Below are positions 33,893-43,347 of a DNA stretch of 64,000 nt, piece after piece; positions within the stretch are counted from its first letter, which is position 1, and every line of letters starts with the position of its first letter. Position numbers and translations under genes: made by a program. The notes beneath the pieces were generated by a model. It worked only from the letters and a program-made list of their open reading frames with translations. It did no database searches and was not told the origin of the DNA. The stretch comes from Sneathiella sp. HT1-7. GTDB lineage: Bacteria > Pseudomonadota > Alphaproteobacteria > Sneathiellales > Sneathiellaceae. The stretch lies in NCBI RefSeq assembly GCF_020731145.1, contig NZ_JAJFZN010000002.1:744001-808000 (forward strand), in the 5' to 3' direction.

Positions 33893-36864
33893 CGGATCAA
33901 CGTATAGACAGCAATCAGGTGCGCGGCCTTAAGATCAATGGCAAGCTAGTCCTCGCGCTCGGCTTTCTCGCGGCGATGAGCGTTGTTGCCGGGGTCATCG
34001 CCTGGTATTCCTTCGATCATGTGTCGCAATCGACCGAGAAAATTACGCGCGGCAGCATCCCCGAGATTGAGGTAGCGTTGCAACTCGCGCAGATCAGCGC
34101 AGAGATTGCCGCCTCTGCCCCGGACTTGATGGCAAATACAGCGCTGGATGATCACAAAAAGACCGTCGAGGCGCTCAACCAGCGGGCCTTTCGGCTCTCC
34201 GAACTGACCGACCGATCGCGCGATGTTTTTGGAGAGTCGGAGAATTGGCGGAAGCTTAAGGAAATCGAGCATGAACTTGTGCTCAGTCTTGGCACCCTTA
34301 AAAACGAAGTGGAAACCCGGCTGACGGAGCGGGAGGAGCGGCAGGAGGGTGCCGAGCAACTCACCCGCCTGCACCAGACTTTCCTGCTTCGGATGGAACC
34401 TTTAATCGATGATGCGGTGTTTGATTTTGTCATGCAAGGGGAATGGCTCTCTGCCAAGAGCAATGTCTATATCGCGGATTTGATTGAAAAATCGACCCAG
34501 AAGGTTGGCGAGTTTCTGAAGTTCGGGGAGACACTAGACGAACTGGAAGGGGTACTATCGGCGGTCATTCTGGCGCCCGATCTCGACAGCTTCGGACCTC
34601 TTCAGATACGCTACAGCGCGCTTGAGGCAGAGATTGAGGAAAATGTCGCGCTATGGGCAGCGGAAACGGGGGAGCCCGCCTTTGTTGATCTTGCGCAGAA
34701 TATCCTCGATTTTGGGCGGGGCCTCGATAATGTTTTCATCCTGAAAGAGAAGGAACTCTGGCAGACGCCACCGGGACAAAGTCCGACGCTTTCACCGAGG
34801 CTTGTTCAGAAGGGAAACCTCCTCAGGCTCGCCCATGAGAGCTTTCACACGGTCTATTCAAATGCTCTGGTCGATGTGGTGAAGAATCTTGAAACAAGAT
34901 CACAGAGTGAAACCCGACAGTCGGGCAGCGAGCTTGGCGATCTTATTCTTGATGGCGCAAACACACTGCATCTCCTGTTGTCGCTCCGGGCGGAGGGAAA
35001 TCTGGTGGCGAGCATTCTTGGAGAAATGTCGAATGTGCCGGATGTTGCTAATATCGGCCCCTTTGCCGAGCGGTTCGAGGCGTCGGAGGCGCGGATCAAG
35101 GATATGCTGGCCGATCTCGGGACCGCACGGGAAAAGACGGAACTTCGGAATATTACCCTGAGCTTGCTGAGTATCGGGACAGGGGAGAATAACCTGTTTG
35201 AAATACATCAGGCGGAGCTGGAAAGCAGCGCGCGGGCCGTGTCGGCCCTGGCCGCCAGCCGTGAACATGCAGAAAGTCTGCAGGCGGAGGTCGCAAAACT
35301 GGTCGCCGCCGCGCGCGATCGCGGTGTCACGGCTGAAGGGCATTCCGCCGAAGTGATTGAGCTCGGTCGCTATCTTTTGGTGCTTGTGGCGGTAGCCAGT
35401 CTCGCAACCGCACTCCTTGTCATGCTGTTTTATATCCGCCCGCGCATTATTCGTCCGCTTGAAAATATAACCGATGCGATGACCAGTCTGGCGGAAGGGG
35501 ATACTGGCGTTGATATTCCCTATCGTGGCCGGAACGACGAGGTGGGGGACATGGCCAATGCCCTCGCCGTGTTCCGTGATACGGCCATCGAGATACAGGA
35601 GTCTAATCACCGTGAGATAGAGGAGGGTCGTCGCCGCCTGATCAGCGCAATCGAGAATATCTCCGAAGGTTTTTCACTATATGATGCCAATGACAAGTTG
35701 GTCGTTTGCAACAGCGTTTATCGCGATCTGTTCTTCCCGAAAAAGATTATCGAGAGCGAAATCGGCAAGGGTTTCGAGGAAATTATGAGGCAGGCGACGA
35801 AGCAGGGGCTGATCAAGGATGCGTGGGACCAGGAAGAGGTCTGGCTGCGTGAACGCCTTCAAAATCACCGTAAGCGGCTCAACACAGATATGCAGCGGCG
35901 GGCCGATGATCGCTGGATCCTGATCAATGAACGCAAGACGGAGGACGGCAGCACCGTTGCCGTTTATTCCGATATCACCCAGATCAAGCAGCAGGAGCAG
36001 GCAATCTCGGAGCAGTCGCAGGCGCTGGAGCGGCTTTCCAACCAGCTTGCGAAATATCTTTCGCCTCAGGTTTATGCCTCTATTTTTGAGGGCCGCAACA
36101 GCGGCGACATTGCTAGTCGGCGTAAGAAGCTGACGGTATTTTTCTCCGATATTGTCGGCTTTACAGAAATAACAGAGCAGATGGAGGCGGAGGACCTGAC
36201 CCGCATCCTCAATCAGTATCTGACCGAGATGTCGGAGATTGCACTCGAATACGGGGCGACCATCGATAAATTCGTCGGCGACGCCATCGTTATCTTTTTC
36301 GGCGATCCGGAAAGCAAGGGCGTGAAGGAAGATGCCATCGCTTGTGTGAAGATGGCGCTGGCGATGAAAAAGAGGTTGGAGGAGTTGAACGAGCTTTGGT
36401 CTGAAATGGGCATCGAGAAACCATTACAATGCCGGGTGGGGATCAACACCGGCTATTGCACGGTCGGCAATTTCGGCAGCAGCGAACGGATGGATTACAC
36501 GGCCATAGGCAACGGCGTCAATCTTGCCTCCCGCCTGGAATCGACCGCGGCGACGGGGGAAATCCGCATTTCCCATGAAACCTATGCCAATGTGAAGGAT
36601 GATGTCGTTTGCGGCAAGCGGAAGGAAATCACGGTCAAGGGGTTCCATCTTCCGATCAACACCTATGTCGCGATGGCAGAAAGTGATACAGCGTCAGGAG
36701 AGGGGGTAACCACTCTTGAAGAACTGCAAAATATTCGTTTGGATATCGATTTGAAGAATATGACCCCGACAGTGCGGCGTAAGACGGAGGCGCTGCTTCA
36801 AAAGGTTCTGACTCAAATTTCAACCGGCGGGCCGGAGGGGCCATCTGATCAGGAGAATGACTAG
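33889..36864 (+). CDS. Membrane adenylyl cyclase with periplasmic sensor, HAMP and PAS domains
   Basis: 991 residues. Order: TM1 (about 21-43), a long helical periplasmic domain (44-490) whose start (ITRGSIPEIEVALQLAQISA) resembles TorS-like sensor bundles, TM2 (491-515), HAMP (516-563), a PAS domain (about 581-700, ENISEGFSLYDANDKLVVC), a short coiled coil, and a class III cyclase domain (about 740-935). The cyclase motifs are complete: metal-binding FFSDIVGFT and FVGDAIVIFFG, the Lys in IDKFVGD and Asp in RMDYTAIG expected for ATP specificity, and NLASRLES for the transition state. So it should make cAMP under control of the overlapping binding-protein gene. The coupling to a periplasmic binding protein is inferred from overlap and architecture. 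Confidence 0.88.
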   Translation: MTDQRIDSNQVRGLKINGKLVLALGFLAAMSVVAGVIAWYSFDHVSQSTEKITRGSIPEIEVALQLAQISAEIAASAPDLMANTALDDHKKTVEALNQRAFRLSELTDRSRDVFGESENWRKLKEIEHELVLSLGTLKNEVETRLTEREERQEGAEQLTRLHQTFLLRMEPLIDDAVFDFVMQGEWLSAKSNVYIADLIEKSTQKVGEFLKFGETLDELEGVLSAVILAPDLDSFGPLQIRYSALEAEIEENVALWAAETGEPAFVDLAQNILDFGRGLDNVFILKEKELWQTPPGQSPTLSPRLVQKGNLLRLAHESFHTVYSNALVDVVKNLETRSQSETRQSGSELGDLILDGANTLHLLLSLRAEGNLVASILGEMSNVPDVANIGPFAERFEASEARIKDMLADLGTAREKTELRNITLSLLSIGTGENNLFEIHQAELESSARAVSALAASREHAESLQAEVAKLVAAARDRGVTAEGHSAEVIELGRYLLVLVAVASLATALLVMLFYIRPRIIRPLENITDAMTSLAEGDTGVDIPYRGRNDEVGDMANALAVFRDTAIEIQESNHREIEEGRRRLISAIENISEGFSLYDANDKLVVCNSVYRDLFFPKKIIESEIGKGFEEIMRQATKQGLIKDAWDQEEVWLRERLQNHRKRLNTDMQRRADDRWILINERKTEDGSTVAVYSDITQIKQQEQAISEQSQALERLSNQLAKYLSPQVYASIFEGRNSGDIASRRKKLTVFFSDIVGFTEITEQMEAEDLTRILNQYLTEMSEIALEYGATIDKFVGDAIVIFFGDPESKGVKEDAIACVKMALAMKKRLEELNELWSEMGIEKPLQCRVGINTGYCTVGNFGSSERMDYTAIGNGVNLASRLESTAATGEIRISHETYANVKDDVVCGKRKEITVKGFHLPINTYVAMAESDTASGEGVTTLEELQNIRLDIDLKNMTPTVRRKTEALLQKVLTQISTGGPEGPSDQEND

Positions 36865-36949
36865 GACAGCTTTTGCCTCTCTGTGAAGATTAGCATAGGT
36901 CCCTTCATTTTGTAGTTGCACCGCAGCATAAATTCTCTACTCTATTCTT

Positions 36950-38377
36950 ATGGAGAAGACCCAGACTGTTTTCGATGAAATGAATGGGGAGGCGGGCGAC
37001 GTTCGCTATCCCTATGAAGAATACCAGAAATGGCTGTCGAGTGAAGACCCGGCACGGCTCCGCCGAAAGTCAACCGACGCAGAAACATTCTTCCGCCGCA
37101 CCGGCATCACCTTCAATGTTTATGGACGCGAAGAGGCCGCAGAACGGCTGATCCCGTTTGATGTTATTCCCCGGGTCATATCGGCGCGGGAATGGGCTCG
37201 GCTGGAGCGGGGCATAGAACAGCGGGTGCGGGCGATCAATGCCTTTCTCCATGATATCTACCACCGGCAGGAAATCCTCCGGGCAGGGCGTATTCCGAAA
37301 GAGCTGATCGCCAATAATGACGCTTTTCTTCCGCAAATGATTGGCGTCTCGCCACCAGGAAATGTTTATACGCATATCGTCGGCACCGACCTTGTCAGGA
37401 CGGGAGAGGATGAGTTCTACGTCCTTGAGGACAACGCGCGCACCCCCTCCGGCGTGTCCTATATGCTGGAAAACCGCGAAACGATGCTGCATATGTTTCC
37501 CGAGCTGTTCTCGCAGGTGCGAGTCCGGTCGGTTAGCAATTACCCGAAAAACCTGCGCCGCTCCCTTGGCGACTGCGCGCCGCCGGCCTGTGACGGCAAA
37601 CCGGTTATTGCTGTGCTGACTCCCGGCATTCATAACTCCGCCTATTTCGAACATTCGTTTCTGGCCGATCAGATGGGCGCAGAGCTGGTGGAAGGTCATG
37701 ATCTGCGCGTAATTGACGGGCGTGTTGCCATGCGAACGACGCAGGGCTTTGACCCGATCGATGTGCTATATCGCCGGGTTGATGACGAATATCTTGATCC
37801 ATTGAACTTCAATCCCGGATCACAGCTAGGCGTTGCCGGGATTATGGATGTCTATCGGGCGGGCGGGATTACGATTGCGAATGCGCCGGGCACCGGCATT
37901 GCCGATGATAAGGCGATTTATTCCTATATTCCGGAGATTGTTGAATTCTACACCGGCGAAAGCGCGATATTGAAGAATGTGCCGACATGGCGCTGCGCAG
38001 AGCCGGAGGCACTCTCTTACGTCCTTGATAATCTGGAAGAGCTGGTGGTGAAGGAAGTACATGGTTCCGGTGGCTATGGTATGCTGGTCGGCCCGGCGGC
38101 GAGCAAGCGGGAAATTTCCGCTTTCCGCCGAAAACTGAAAGCTAAGCCCGGAAATTATATTGCGCAGCCAACTCTTGCCCTTTCCACGGTGCCGATCCTG
38201 ACCAAAAAAGGTCTCGCGCCGAGGCATGTGGATTTGCGCCCCTTCGTTCTTGTGTCCCCGCGCAGCGTGAATATCACGCCCGGAGGCCTGACGCGTGTGG
38301 CGTTGAAGGCCGGGTCGCTTGTCGTGAATTCAAGCCAGGGCGGCGGTACAAAAGACACATGGGTGTTGGAGGAGTGA
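36950..38377 (+). CDS. Circularly permuted ATP-grasp ligase
   Basis: 475 residues. Family segments of the circularly permuted ATP-grasp type 2 proteins (former DUF404/DUF407) are evident: FFRRTGITFNVYG, IIPRVISA-like PFDVIPRVISAREW, GTDLVRTGEDEFYVLEDNAR (around residue 145) and VVKEVHGSGGYGMLVGP (around residue 365). These enzymes are predicted peptide-bond-forming amidoligases. The gene is followed by alpha-E, transglutaminase and Anbu genes, the conserved operon in which comparative genomics places this ligase, proposed to make and process a small peptide. No clear ribosome binding site precedes ATG 36950; ATG 36980 is an alternative. Confidence 0.88.
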   Translation: MEKTQTVFDEMNGEAGDVRYPYEEYQKWLSSEDPARLRRKSTDAETFFRRTGITFNVYGREEAAERLIPFDVIPRVISAREWARLERGIEQRVRAINAFLHDIYHRQEILRAGRIPKELIANNDAFLPQMIGVSPPGNVYTHIVGTDLVRTGEDEFYVLEDNARTPSGVSYMLENRETMLHMFPELFSQVRVRSVSNYPKNLRRSLGDCAPPACDGKPVIAVLTPGIHNSAYFEHSFLADQMGAELVEGHDLRVIDGRVAMRTTQGFDPIDVLYRRVDDEYLDPLNFNPGSQLGVAGIMDVYRAGGITIANAPGTGIADDKAIYSYIPEIVEFYTGESAILKNVPTWRCAEPEALSYVLDNLEELVVKEVHGSGGYGMLVGPAASKREISAFRRKLKAKPGNYIAQPTLALSTVPILTKKGLAPRHVDLRPFVLVSPRSVNITPGGLTRVALKAGSLVVNSSQGGGTKDTWVLEE

Positions 38378-38384
38378 TCGGGCA

Positions 38385-39326
38385 ATGCTAGGCAAAACCG
38401 CAGGGGGGCTGTTCTGGATGTTCCGCTTTCTCGAACGCAGCGAGAACACGGCCCGGATGCTTGACGCGGGGTTTCATATTGCCCTGACGCGATCCACGGC
38501 GGCGGAAAATGAATGGTCATCCGTGGTTGCCGCCACAGGGGTGACAGACGCTTACAGGGCCAAGTATGACCAGTTTACCGCCAGCAATGTGATCGATTTT
38601 CTGCTCCGTGACAAAAGTAATTCATCCAGCGTCTGGTCTGTTATTGAAGGCGCCCGCAACAATGCCCGGATGGTCCGCACGGCGCTCACCCGCGAGGTGT
38701 GGGAAGCGACGAATGAATGCTGGATCACGCTGAAGGACCTTCTCGCCCAACCAGTGTCACAGCGAGACTTGCCGGAAGTGCTGGCCACGATCCGTCAGCA
38801 AAGTGCGCTCGTGCGCGGCGCGCTGCATGGGACGATGCTGCGTAATGATATTTTCAACTTTGCCCGTCTCGGCACCTTTCTGGAGCGGGCGGACAATACG
38901 GCGCGAATCCTTGACGTGAAATATTACGTCTTGCTGCCCTCTGCCTCCTTCATCGGTTCCTCACTTGATAATGTGCAGTGGGAATCGATCCTGCGTTCTG
39001 TCTCCGCGCAGCGGGCCTTCCGTTGGCTCAACCCCGGGGAAATCAACCCGATAAGCATTGCCGAATTTATCATTCTCGACCGGCGGCTGCCTCGGTCATT
39101 AACCTTCTGCTATGCGAAAATAGTTGATAATCTTGGCTATCTCGCCGATGATTACGGCCTCCGGCTTCAAAGCCACGAGATGGCGACCCCTATACTTGAC
39201 AGATTAAAAAGCAGCACAATCAATTCCATCGTTGATGAGGGATTGCACGAATTTATCACGGCTTTCATCCAGGACAACATGGCGCTGGGCAGTCAGATTG
39301 AACAGGATTATCGCTTTATCGGATGA
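38385..39326 (+). CDS. Alpha-E domain protein
   Basis: 313 residues. The conserved alpha-E (former DUF403) opening WMFRFLERSENTARMLDAGF (from about residue 10) and a second occurrence of the pattern, FARLGTFLERADNTARILDV (around residue 160), define the family. The protein is all-helical and soluble. Its exact function is unknown; it always accompanies the permuted ATP-grasp ligase and is thought to assist peptide synthesis. Starts eight bases after the ligase gene and ends four bases before the transglutaminase gene. Confidence 0.9.
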   Translation: MLGKTAGGLFWMFRFLERSENTARMLDAGFHIALTRSTAAENEWSSVVAATGVTDAYRAKYDQFTASNVIDFLLRDKSNSSSVWSVIEGARNNARMVRTALTREVWEATNECWITLKDLLAQPVSQRDLPEVLATIRQQSALVRGALHGTMLRNDIFNFARLGTFLERADNTARILDVKYYVLLPSASFIGSSLDNVQWESILRSVSAQRAFRWLNPGEINPISIAEFIILDRRLPRSLTFCYAKIVDNLGYLADDYGLRLQSHEMATPILDRLKSSTINSIVDEGLHEFITAFIQDNMALGSQIEQDYRFIG

Positions 39327-39330
39327 CTAT

Positions 39331-40131
39331 ATGATTCTGAAAATTTCGCATTCTACCAAATACTATTTCGAGGAGCCTGTGCATTATGCGTTGCAGCAGC
39401 TCCGGCTTTTGCCGAAATCCGGTGTTGGTCAGAATGTGGTCTATTGGGATGTGACGGTGAATGGTGGCGTGAAGGAACTGGAATTTGATGATCAGTTCAA
39501 TAACAATGTCATGCTCGTCAATATCAACCCTGGTGAAAAAGAGGTTTCCATCCTCTGTGAAGGGGAGGTCGATACGACCAATCTGCATGGTGTCATCGGG
39601 CAGAATAATGGCTTTGCGCCGCTGTGGTTTTTCCTCCGATCAACACCTCTGACACAGCCGGGAAGCCAGATACAGAATTTGATCAAGCGGCTAGGTAAGG
39701 ATCATGAAACAGAAGTGACCATGATGCATACGCTCTCGCGCCTTATTGGTGAGGTGGTGCCCTATCAGACAGGCGAAACCCACTCTGAAACCACTGCCGA
39801 GGAAGCGCTGACCTCCGCCAGTGGCGTGTGCCAGGATCATGCACATATCTTTGTCACGGCGGTTCGGCAGATGGGATTTCCCGCCCGGTACGTTAGCGGC
39901 TATCTGATGATGGATGATCGCATTGAGCAGGACGCAACCCACGCCTGGGCTGAAGCCTATCTGCCCGATCTCGGCTGGGTGGGGTTTGATGTCTCCAACG
40001 GGATTTCGCCGGATGATCGCTATATTCGGGTTGCGACCGGGCTGGATTACAAGGACGCGGCGCCGATTTCAGGCTTGCGGATGGGCGCGGGCGGTGAACA
40101 TATGGACGTAACCTTACAGGTGCAACAGTAA
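39331..40131 (+). CDS. Transglutaminase-like cysteine protease
   Basis: 266 residues from ATG 39331. The N-terminal domain (ISHSTKYYFEEPVHYALQQL) is the bacterial transglutaminase N-terminal domain; the catalytic core holds Cys in SGVCQDHAHIFV (around residue 168), His in DATHAWAEAYLP (around 208) and Asp in GWVGFDVSNG (around 223), completing the triad. Such proteins probably cleave or transfer peptides made by the ATP-grasp partner. No signal peptide is present, so it acts in the cytoplasm, alongside the Anbu peptidase encoded next. Confidence 0.9.
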   Translation: MILKISHSTKYYFEEPVHYALQQLRLLPKSGVGQNVVYWDVTVNGGVKELEFDDQFNNNVMLVNINPGEKEVSILCEGEVDTTNLHGVIGQNNGFAPLWFFLRSTPLTQPGSQIQNLIKRLGKDHETEVTMMHTLSRLIGEVVPYQTGETHSETTAEEALTSASGVCQDHAHIFVTAVRQMGFPARYVSGYLMMDDRIEQDATHAWAEAYLPDLGWVGFDVSNGISPDDRYIRVATGLDYKDAAPISGLRMGAGGEHMDVTLQVQQ

Positions 40132-40163
40132 GGGATTCCAGGGTTAGGGAATAGAGAACCAGA

Positions 40164-40910
40164 ATGACATATTGTATTGGATTGAGGCTCAATAAGGGCC
40201 TCGTTTTTATGTCGGACACTCGCACGAATGCGGGTGTCGATAATGTTTCTGTCTTCAAGAAAATGCATAGCTGGGTCATCCCCGGAGAGCGCGTTATTAC
40301 CATGATGACCGCGGGCAATCTTGCGACGACACAGGCCATCATCAGCACGCTTGACGAACGCTCAAAGGCGCCGGAGGATCGTAATCCGTCAATATTGGAG
40401 GCGCCGTCCATGTTTCAGGTCGCCCGTCTGGTCGGTGAAACCATTCGCGGGGAAATTCACGGGGCTACCATAGAAGGGCAGGAAGCGGATTCCGCTTTCA
40501 ATGCAACCCTGATCCTCGGTGGGCAGATCAAGGGGAGCGAGCCACGCCTGTTTCTCATCTACCCGGAAGGTAACTTTATCGAGGCCTCTGCCGAGACTCC
40601 ATTCTTCCAGATTGGCGAAACCAAATACGGTCGACCGATCCTCGTCCGGGCCTATGATCCGGACATGAGTTTTGAAGAGGCGGTCAAGCTGATGCTGGTG
40701 TCCTTTGATTCGACCATAAAGGCCAATCTTTCGGTTGGCCTGCCGCTCGACCTTCAGGTCTATGAGAATGATAGCTTCAAGATTGGGAAGGAACGGCGTA
40801 TCCCGCTGGATGATCCCTATTTCAACCAGATTTCCACCGGGTGGGGCGATGCCTTGCGGGAAGCGTTCCGTTCCTTGCCCAATTTTGAATTTTCCGGACC
40901 GGATCAATAA
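40164..40910 (+). CDS. Anbu, proteasome-related peptidase
   Basis: 248 residues. The start MTYCIGLRLNKGLVFMSDTRTN matches Anbu proteins: after Met removal Thr2 becomes the N-terminal nucleophile of a 20S proteasome beta-like fold. VITMMTAGNLATTQ around residue 45 is also typical of the family. Anbu assembles into large open rings and is regarded as an ancestral proteasome-like protein. It closes the ATP-grasp / alpha-E / transglutaminase operon, starting 32 bases after the transglutaminase stop. Confidence 0.9.
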   Translation: MTYCIGLRLNKGLVFMSDTRTNAGVDNVSVFKKMHSWVIPGERVITMMTAGNLATTQAIISTLDERSKAPEDRNPSILEAPSMFQVARLVGETIRGEIHGATIEGQEADSAFNATLILGGQIKGSEPRLFLIYPEGNFIEASAETPFFQIGETKYGRPILVRAYDPDMSFEEAVKLMLVSFDSTIKANLSVGLPLDLQVYENDSFKIGKERRIPLDDPYFNQISTGWGDALREAFRSLPNFEFSGPDQ

Positions 40911-40946
40911 AATTTTAAGGCGCGCCGAATAATATGAGGAAGCTTG

Positions 40947-40999
40947 CCGTGGTTACCTTATGGCTTGCGCAAGAGGGCGGTAATTCAGTATAACCACGG
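40947..40999. repeat. Nested inverted repeats upstream of the isoaspartyl methyltransferase gene
   Basis: An outer perfect repeat CCGTGGTTA (40947-40955) / TAACCACGG (40991-40999) encloses a 10-base palindrome CTTGCGCAAG (40964-40973). It lies between the Anbu stop and the pcm start. It lacks a T tract and so is not an obvious terminator; an operator or structured leader is possible. Confidence 0.5.
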
Positions 41000-41028
41000 A
41001 AAGTTCCATTAGGGGGTGATCGGAAAAC

Positions 41029-41685
41029 ATGATCTCTGAAAAATTCGCGGAAGCGCGCCATCATATGGTGCTCAGTCAATTACGGCCGAACCGGGTAACA
41101 AACGATCGGGTGGCTGAGGCTATGGATACGGTCCCACGCGAGGAGTTCGTGCCAAAAGAACTGCGCGGTGTGGCCTATCTGGATGAAGATCTGGAAGTTG
41201 CTCCGGGCCGATTTATTGTTGAGCCGAGGGTTTTCGGACGTCTCCTGCAGGAAGCCGATATTCAGTCCACGGATGTCGTGCTCGATATCGGGTGTGGCAC
41301 GGGATATTCTTCTGCCGTTCTCGGGTTTCTAGCGCAAGCTGTGGTCGCAATCGAGAGTGATCCGGCACTGGTGGAAACCGCTAGCGAAACCCTGAGTCGG
41401 CTGGAATGTGACAATGTCGCTGTTGTTGAAGGGGCGCTGGTCGATGGGAACGCCAAGCAGGGGCCCTATAACGTCATTCATATCAATGGCGCGATTTCGA
41501 GTGCGCCACAAAGCTTGCTGGACCAACTCGCCGAAGGTGGCAGGCTGGTCTGTGTGCTCGGCTCAAACCCGGGTGTTGCAACTATATACCGTCGTCAGGG
41601 AGACAGGTTTTTTCCGCGGGCGGCGTTTGATGCGTCGGTTCCGGCCCTGCCGGATCTGATGAGTGCCACCTCCTTCGAGTTTTGA
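41029..41685 (+). CDS. pcm: Protein-L-isoaspartate O-methyltransferase
   Basis: 218 residues. The SAM-binding motif VLDIGCGTGYSSAVLGFLA (around residues 84-102) and the PCMT opening ARHHMVLSQLRPNRVTNDRV are typical, with IEPRVFGRL-like VEPRVFGRLLQEA before motif I. The canonical enzyme methylates isoaspartyl residues for protein repair; this bacterial branch, encoded just ahead of tolC-like genes in alphaproteobacteria, lacks part of the C-terminal region of E. coli Pcm and its repair activity has not always been shown. Cytoplasmic. Confidence 0.85.
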   Translation: MISEKFAEARHHMVLSQLRPNRVTNDRVAEAMDTVPREEFVPKELRGVAYLDEDLEVAPGRFIVEPRVFGRLLQEADIQSTDVVLDIGCGTGYSSAVLGFLAQAVVAIESDPALVETASETLSRLECDNVAVVEGALVDGNAKQGPYNVIHINGAISSAPQSLLDQLAEGGRLVCVLGSNPGVATIYRRQGDRFFPRAAFDASVPALPDLMSATSFEF

Positions 41686-41879
41686 TCGAGAGGGCATGGC
41701 CACAATTTTGTCATGCTTACCGGGAATAACGGTGGCATAGACGCAACGCTGATCGGTCCATATATCAGGTTTCATTTAAACGATTTACTTAAAATTGTTG
41801 ATTGAAACCGGTATCGGGACTAAATTCGGCTATGGTTAATTTATAAGCGGCCTGATTTTGGGTTCGAGAGGCAAGTTTG

Positions 41880-43241
41880 ATGAAAAAAGTAGCTTTGACC
41901 GTTGCATCCGTATTAGCCGTTACGATGCCAGCCACTCTGGTGAATGCTGAAACGCTGCGCGATGCACTGGCATCAACTTATCAGAATAATCCGAGCCTGC
42001 TGGCGGAGCGGGCCAATGTGCGCGGGGTTGATGAAAATGTGCCGCAGGCTTTGTCCGGCTGGCGCCCCGAAGTCTATGCAACCGGCGAAGTCGCCGCACA
42101 GCATACGTCGTCAAATTCCATGAGTTCAACTCTCGACAAGGACTCCAATCCGCGCGAGGCTTCCTTAATCGTATCTCAGCCCATATATACGGGCGGGCAG
42201 ACTGTTGCGTCCACGCAATCTGCGGAAGCCGGTGTGCTGGCCGCACGGGCGGGATTGCTCTCGACGGAGCAGAACGTCTTCCAGTCCGCGGTCGAGGCTT
42301 ATATGAACGTCCTGCGTGATGAGGCGCTGGTCGAGTTGAATCGCAACAATAATGTGGTGCTGCGCCGTCAGCTCGAGGCGGCGAATGACCGCTTCCAGGT
42401 TGGTGAAATCACCCGGACGGACGTGGCGCAATCCGAAGCCCGTCTGGCAGACTCTATTTCAAACCTGATTCAGGCCGAAGGTAACCTTCGGTCCACCCGG
42501 GCCAATTTTGAAAGGATTGTCGGTCGCCCGCCAGAGAGCCTTGAAGACCCTTTGGTACCCGCCGACTTCCCGGAGTCGGAGGAGGCAGCACTGGCGATCG
42601 CCCTTGATAACCATCCGGATATCCAGGCCGCAAGATTTTTTGAGGAAAGTTCCCGCTATGACATCCGGGCAACGTCCGGACAGCTGCTCCCGTCTGTTGA
42701 GGTGAATGGTAGCCTGACGTCGGGCAAGGACACATCTTTTTCAGGGTCCAATGGGGATACTGCCCGGGTTGGTGCCGTTCTGACCGTGCCGCTTTATCAG
42801 TCCGGCTCTGTTTACAGCCAGGTCCGTCAGGCCCGGCAGGTAAACAGTCAGCGGATGCAGGAGATCGAAGAAACAGTTCGTTTCGTTCGTGAATCTGTTA
42901 TTCAGTCGTGGGAGCTGTTGGAAACGTCCCGGTCACGGATCGGCGCGAATGAAGAGGCGGTTCGTGCCAACACCATTGCGCTGGAAGGTGTTGAACAGGA
43001 AGCCCAGGTTGGATCCCGCACCACGCTGGACGTGTTGAACGCGGAGCAGGAGCTCCTCCAGAGCAAGGTCGATCTTGTAACGGCGCGACGTGACCAGTAT
43101 GTGGCTATTTATACGGTCCTTTCCGCGATCGGTAAGCTGAATGCGCGGGATCTAAATCTTGATGTTGACTACTATGATCCGACAACGAACTACGACAGGG
43201 TTCGGAATAAGTGGTTCGGGACAGATGGTGGATTGGATTAA
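41880..43241 (+). CDS. TolC family outer-membrane efflux protein
   Basis: 453 residues from ATG 41880 (GAGAGG eight bases upstream; a TTG at 41877 is also in frame). A signal peptide ends near residue 23 (VNAE). Two internally repeated helical-hairpin regions of the OEP type are visible: LRDALASTYQNNPSLLAERAN in the first half and ALAIALDNHPDIQAARFFEE in the second, with the VGEITRTDVAQSEARL and VGSRTTLDVLNAEQELLQSK helices. TolC trimers form the outer-membrane and periplasmic duct of efflux and type I secretion systems. The inner-membrane partners are not in this window. Confidence 0.92.
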   Translation: MKKVALTVASVLAVTMPATLVNAETLRDALASTYQNNPSLLAERANVRGVDENVPQALSGWRPEVYATGEVAAQHTSSNSMSSTLDKDSNPREASLIVSQPIYTGGQTVASTQSAEAGVLAARAGLLSTEQNVFQSAVEAYMNVLRDEALVELNRNNNVVLRRQLEAANDRFQVGEITRTDVAQSEARLADSISNLIQAEGNLRSTRANFERIVGRPPESLEDPLVPADFPESEEAALAIALDNHPDIQAARFFEESSRYDIRATSGQLLPSVEVNGSLTSGKDTSFSGSNGDTARVGAVLTVPLYQSGSVYSQVRQARQVNSQRMQEIEETVRFVRESVIQSWELLETSRSRIGANEEAVRANTIALEGVEQEAQVGSRTTLDVLNAEQELLQSKVDLVTARRDQYVAIYTVLSAIGKLNARDLNLDVDYYDPTTNYDRVRNKWFGTDGGLD

Positions 43242-43347
43242 GAAATAATTAAATTAAACCGGCCATAGTTGACTGAATGAGCGATGAATATCGATGAGGT
43301 GCATGCTCGTCGTGAACTAGGCCCCCGGATTCAATGGTGAATTGACT

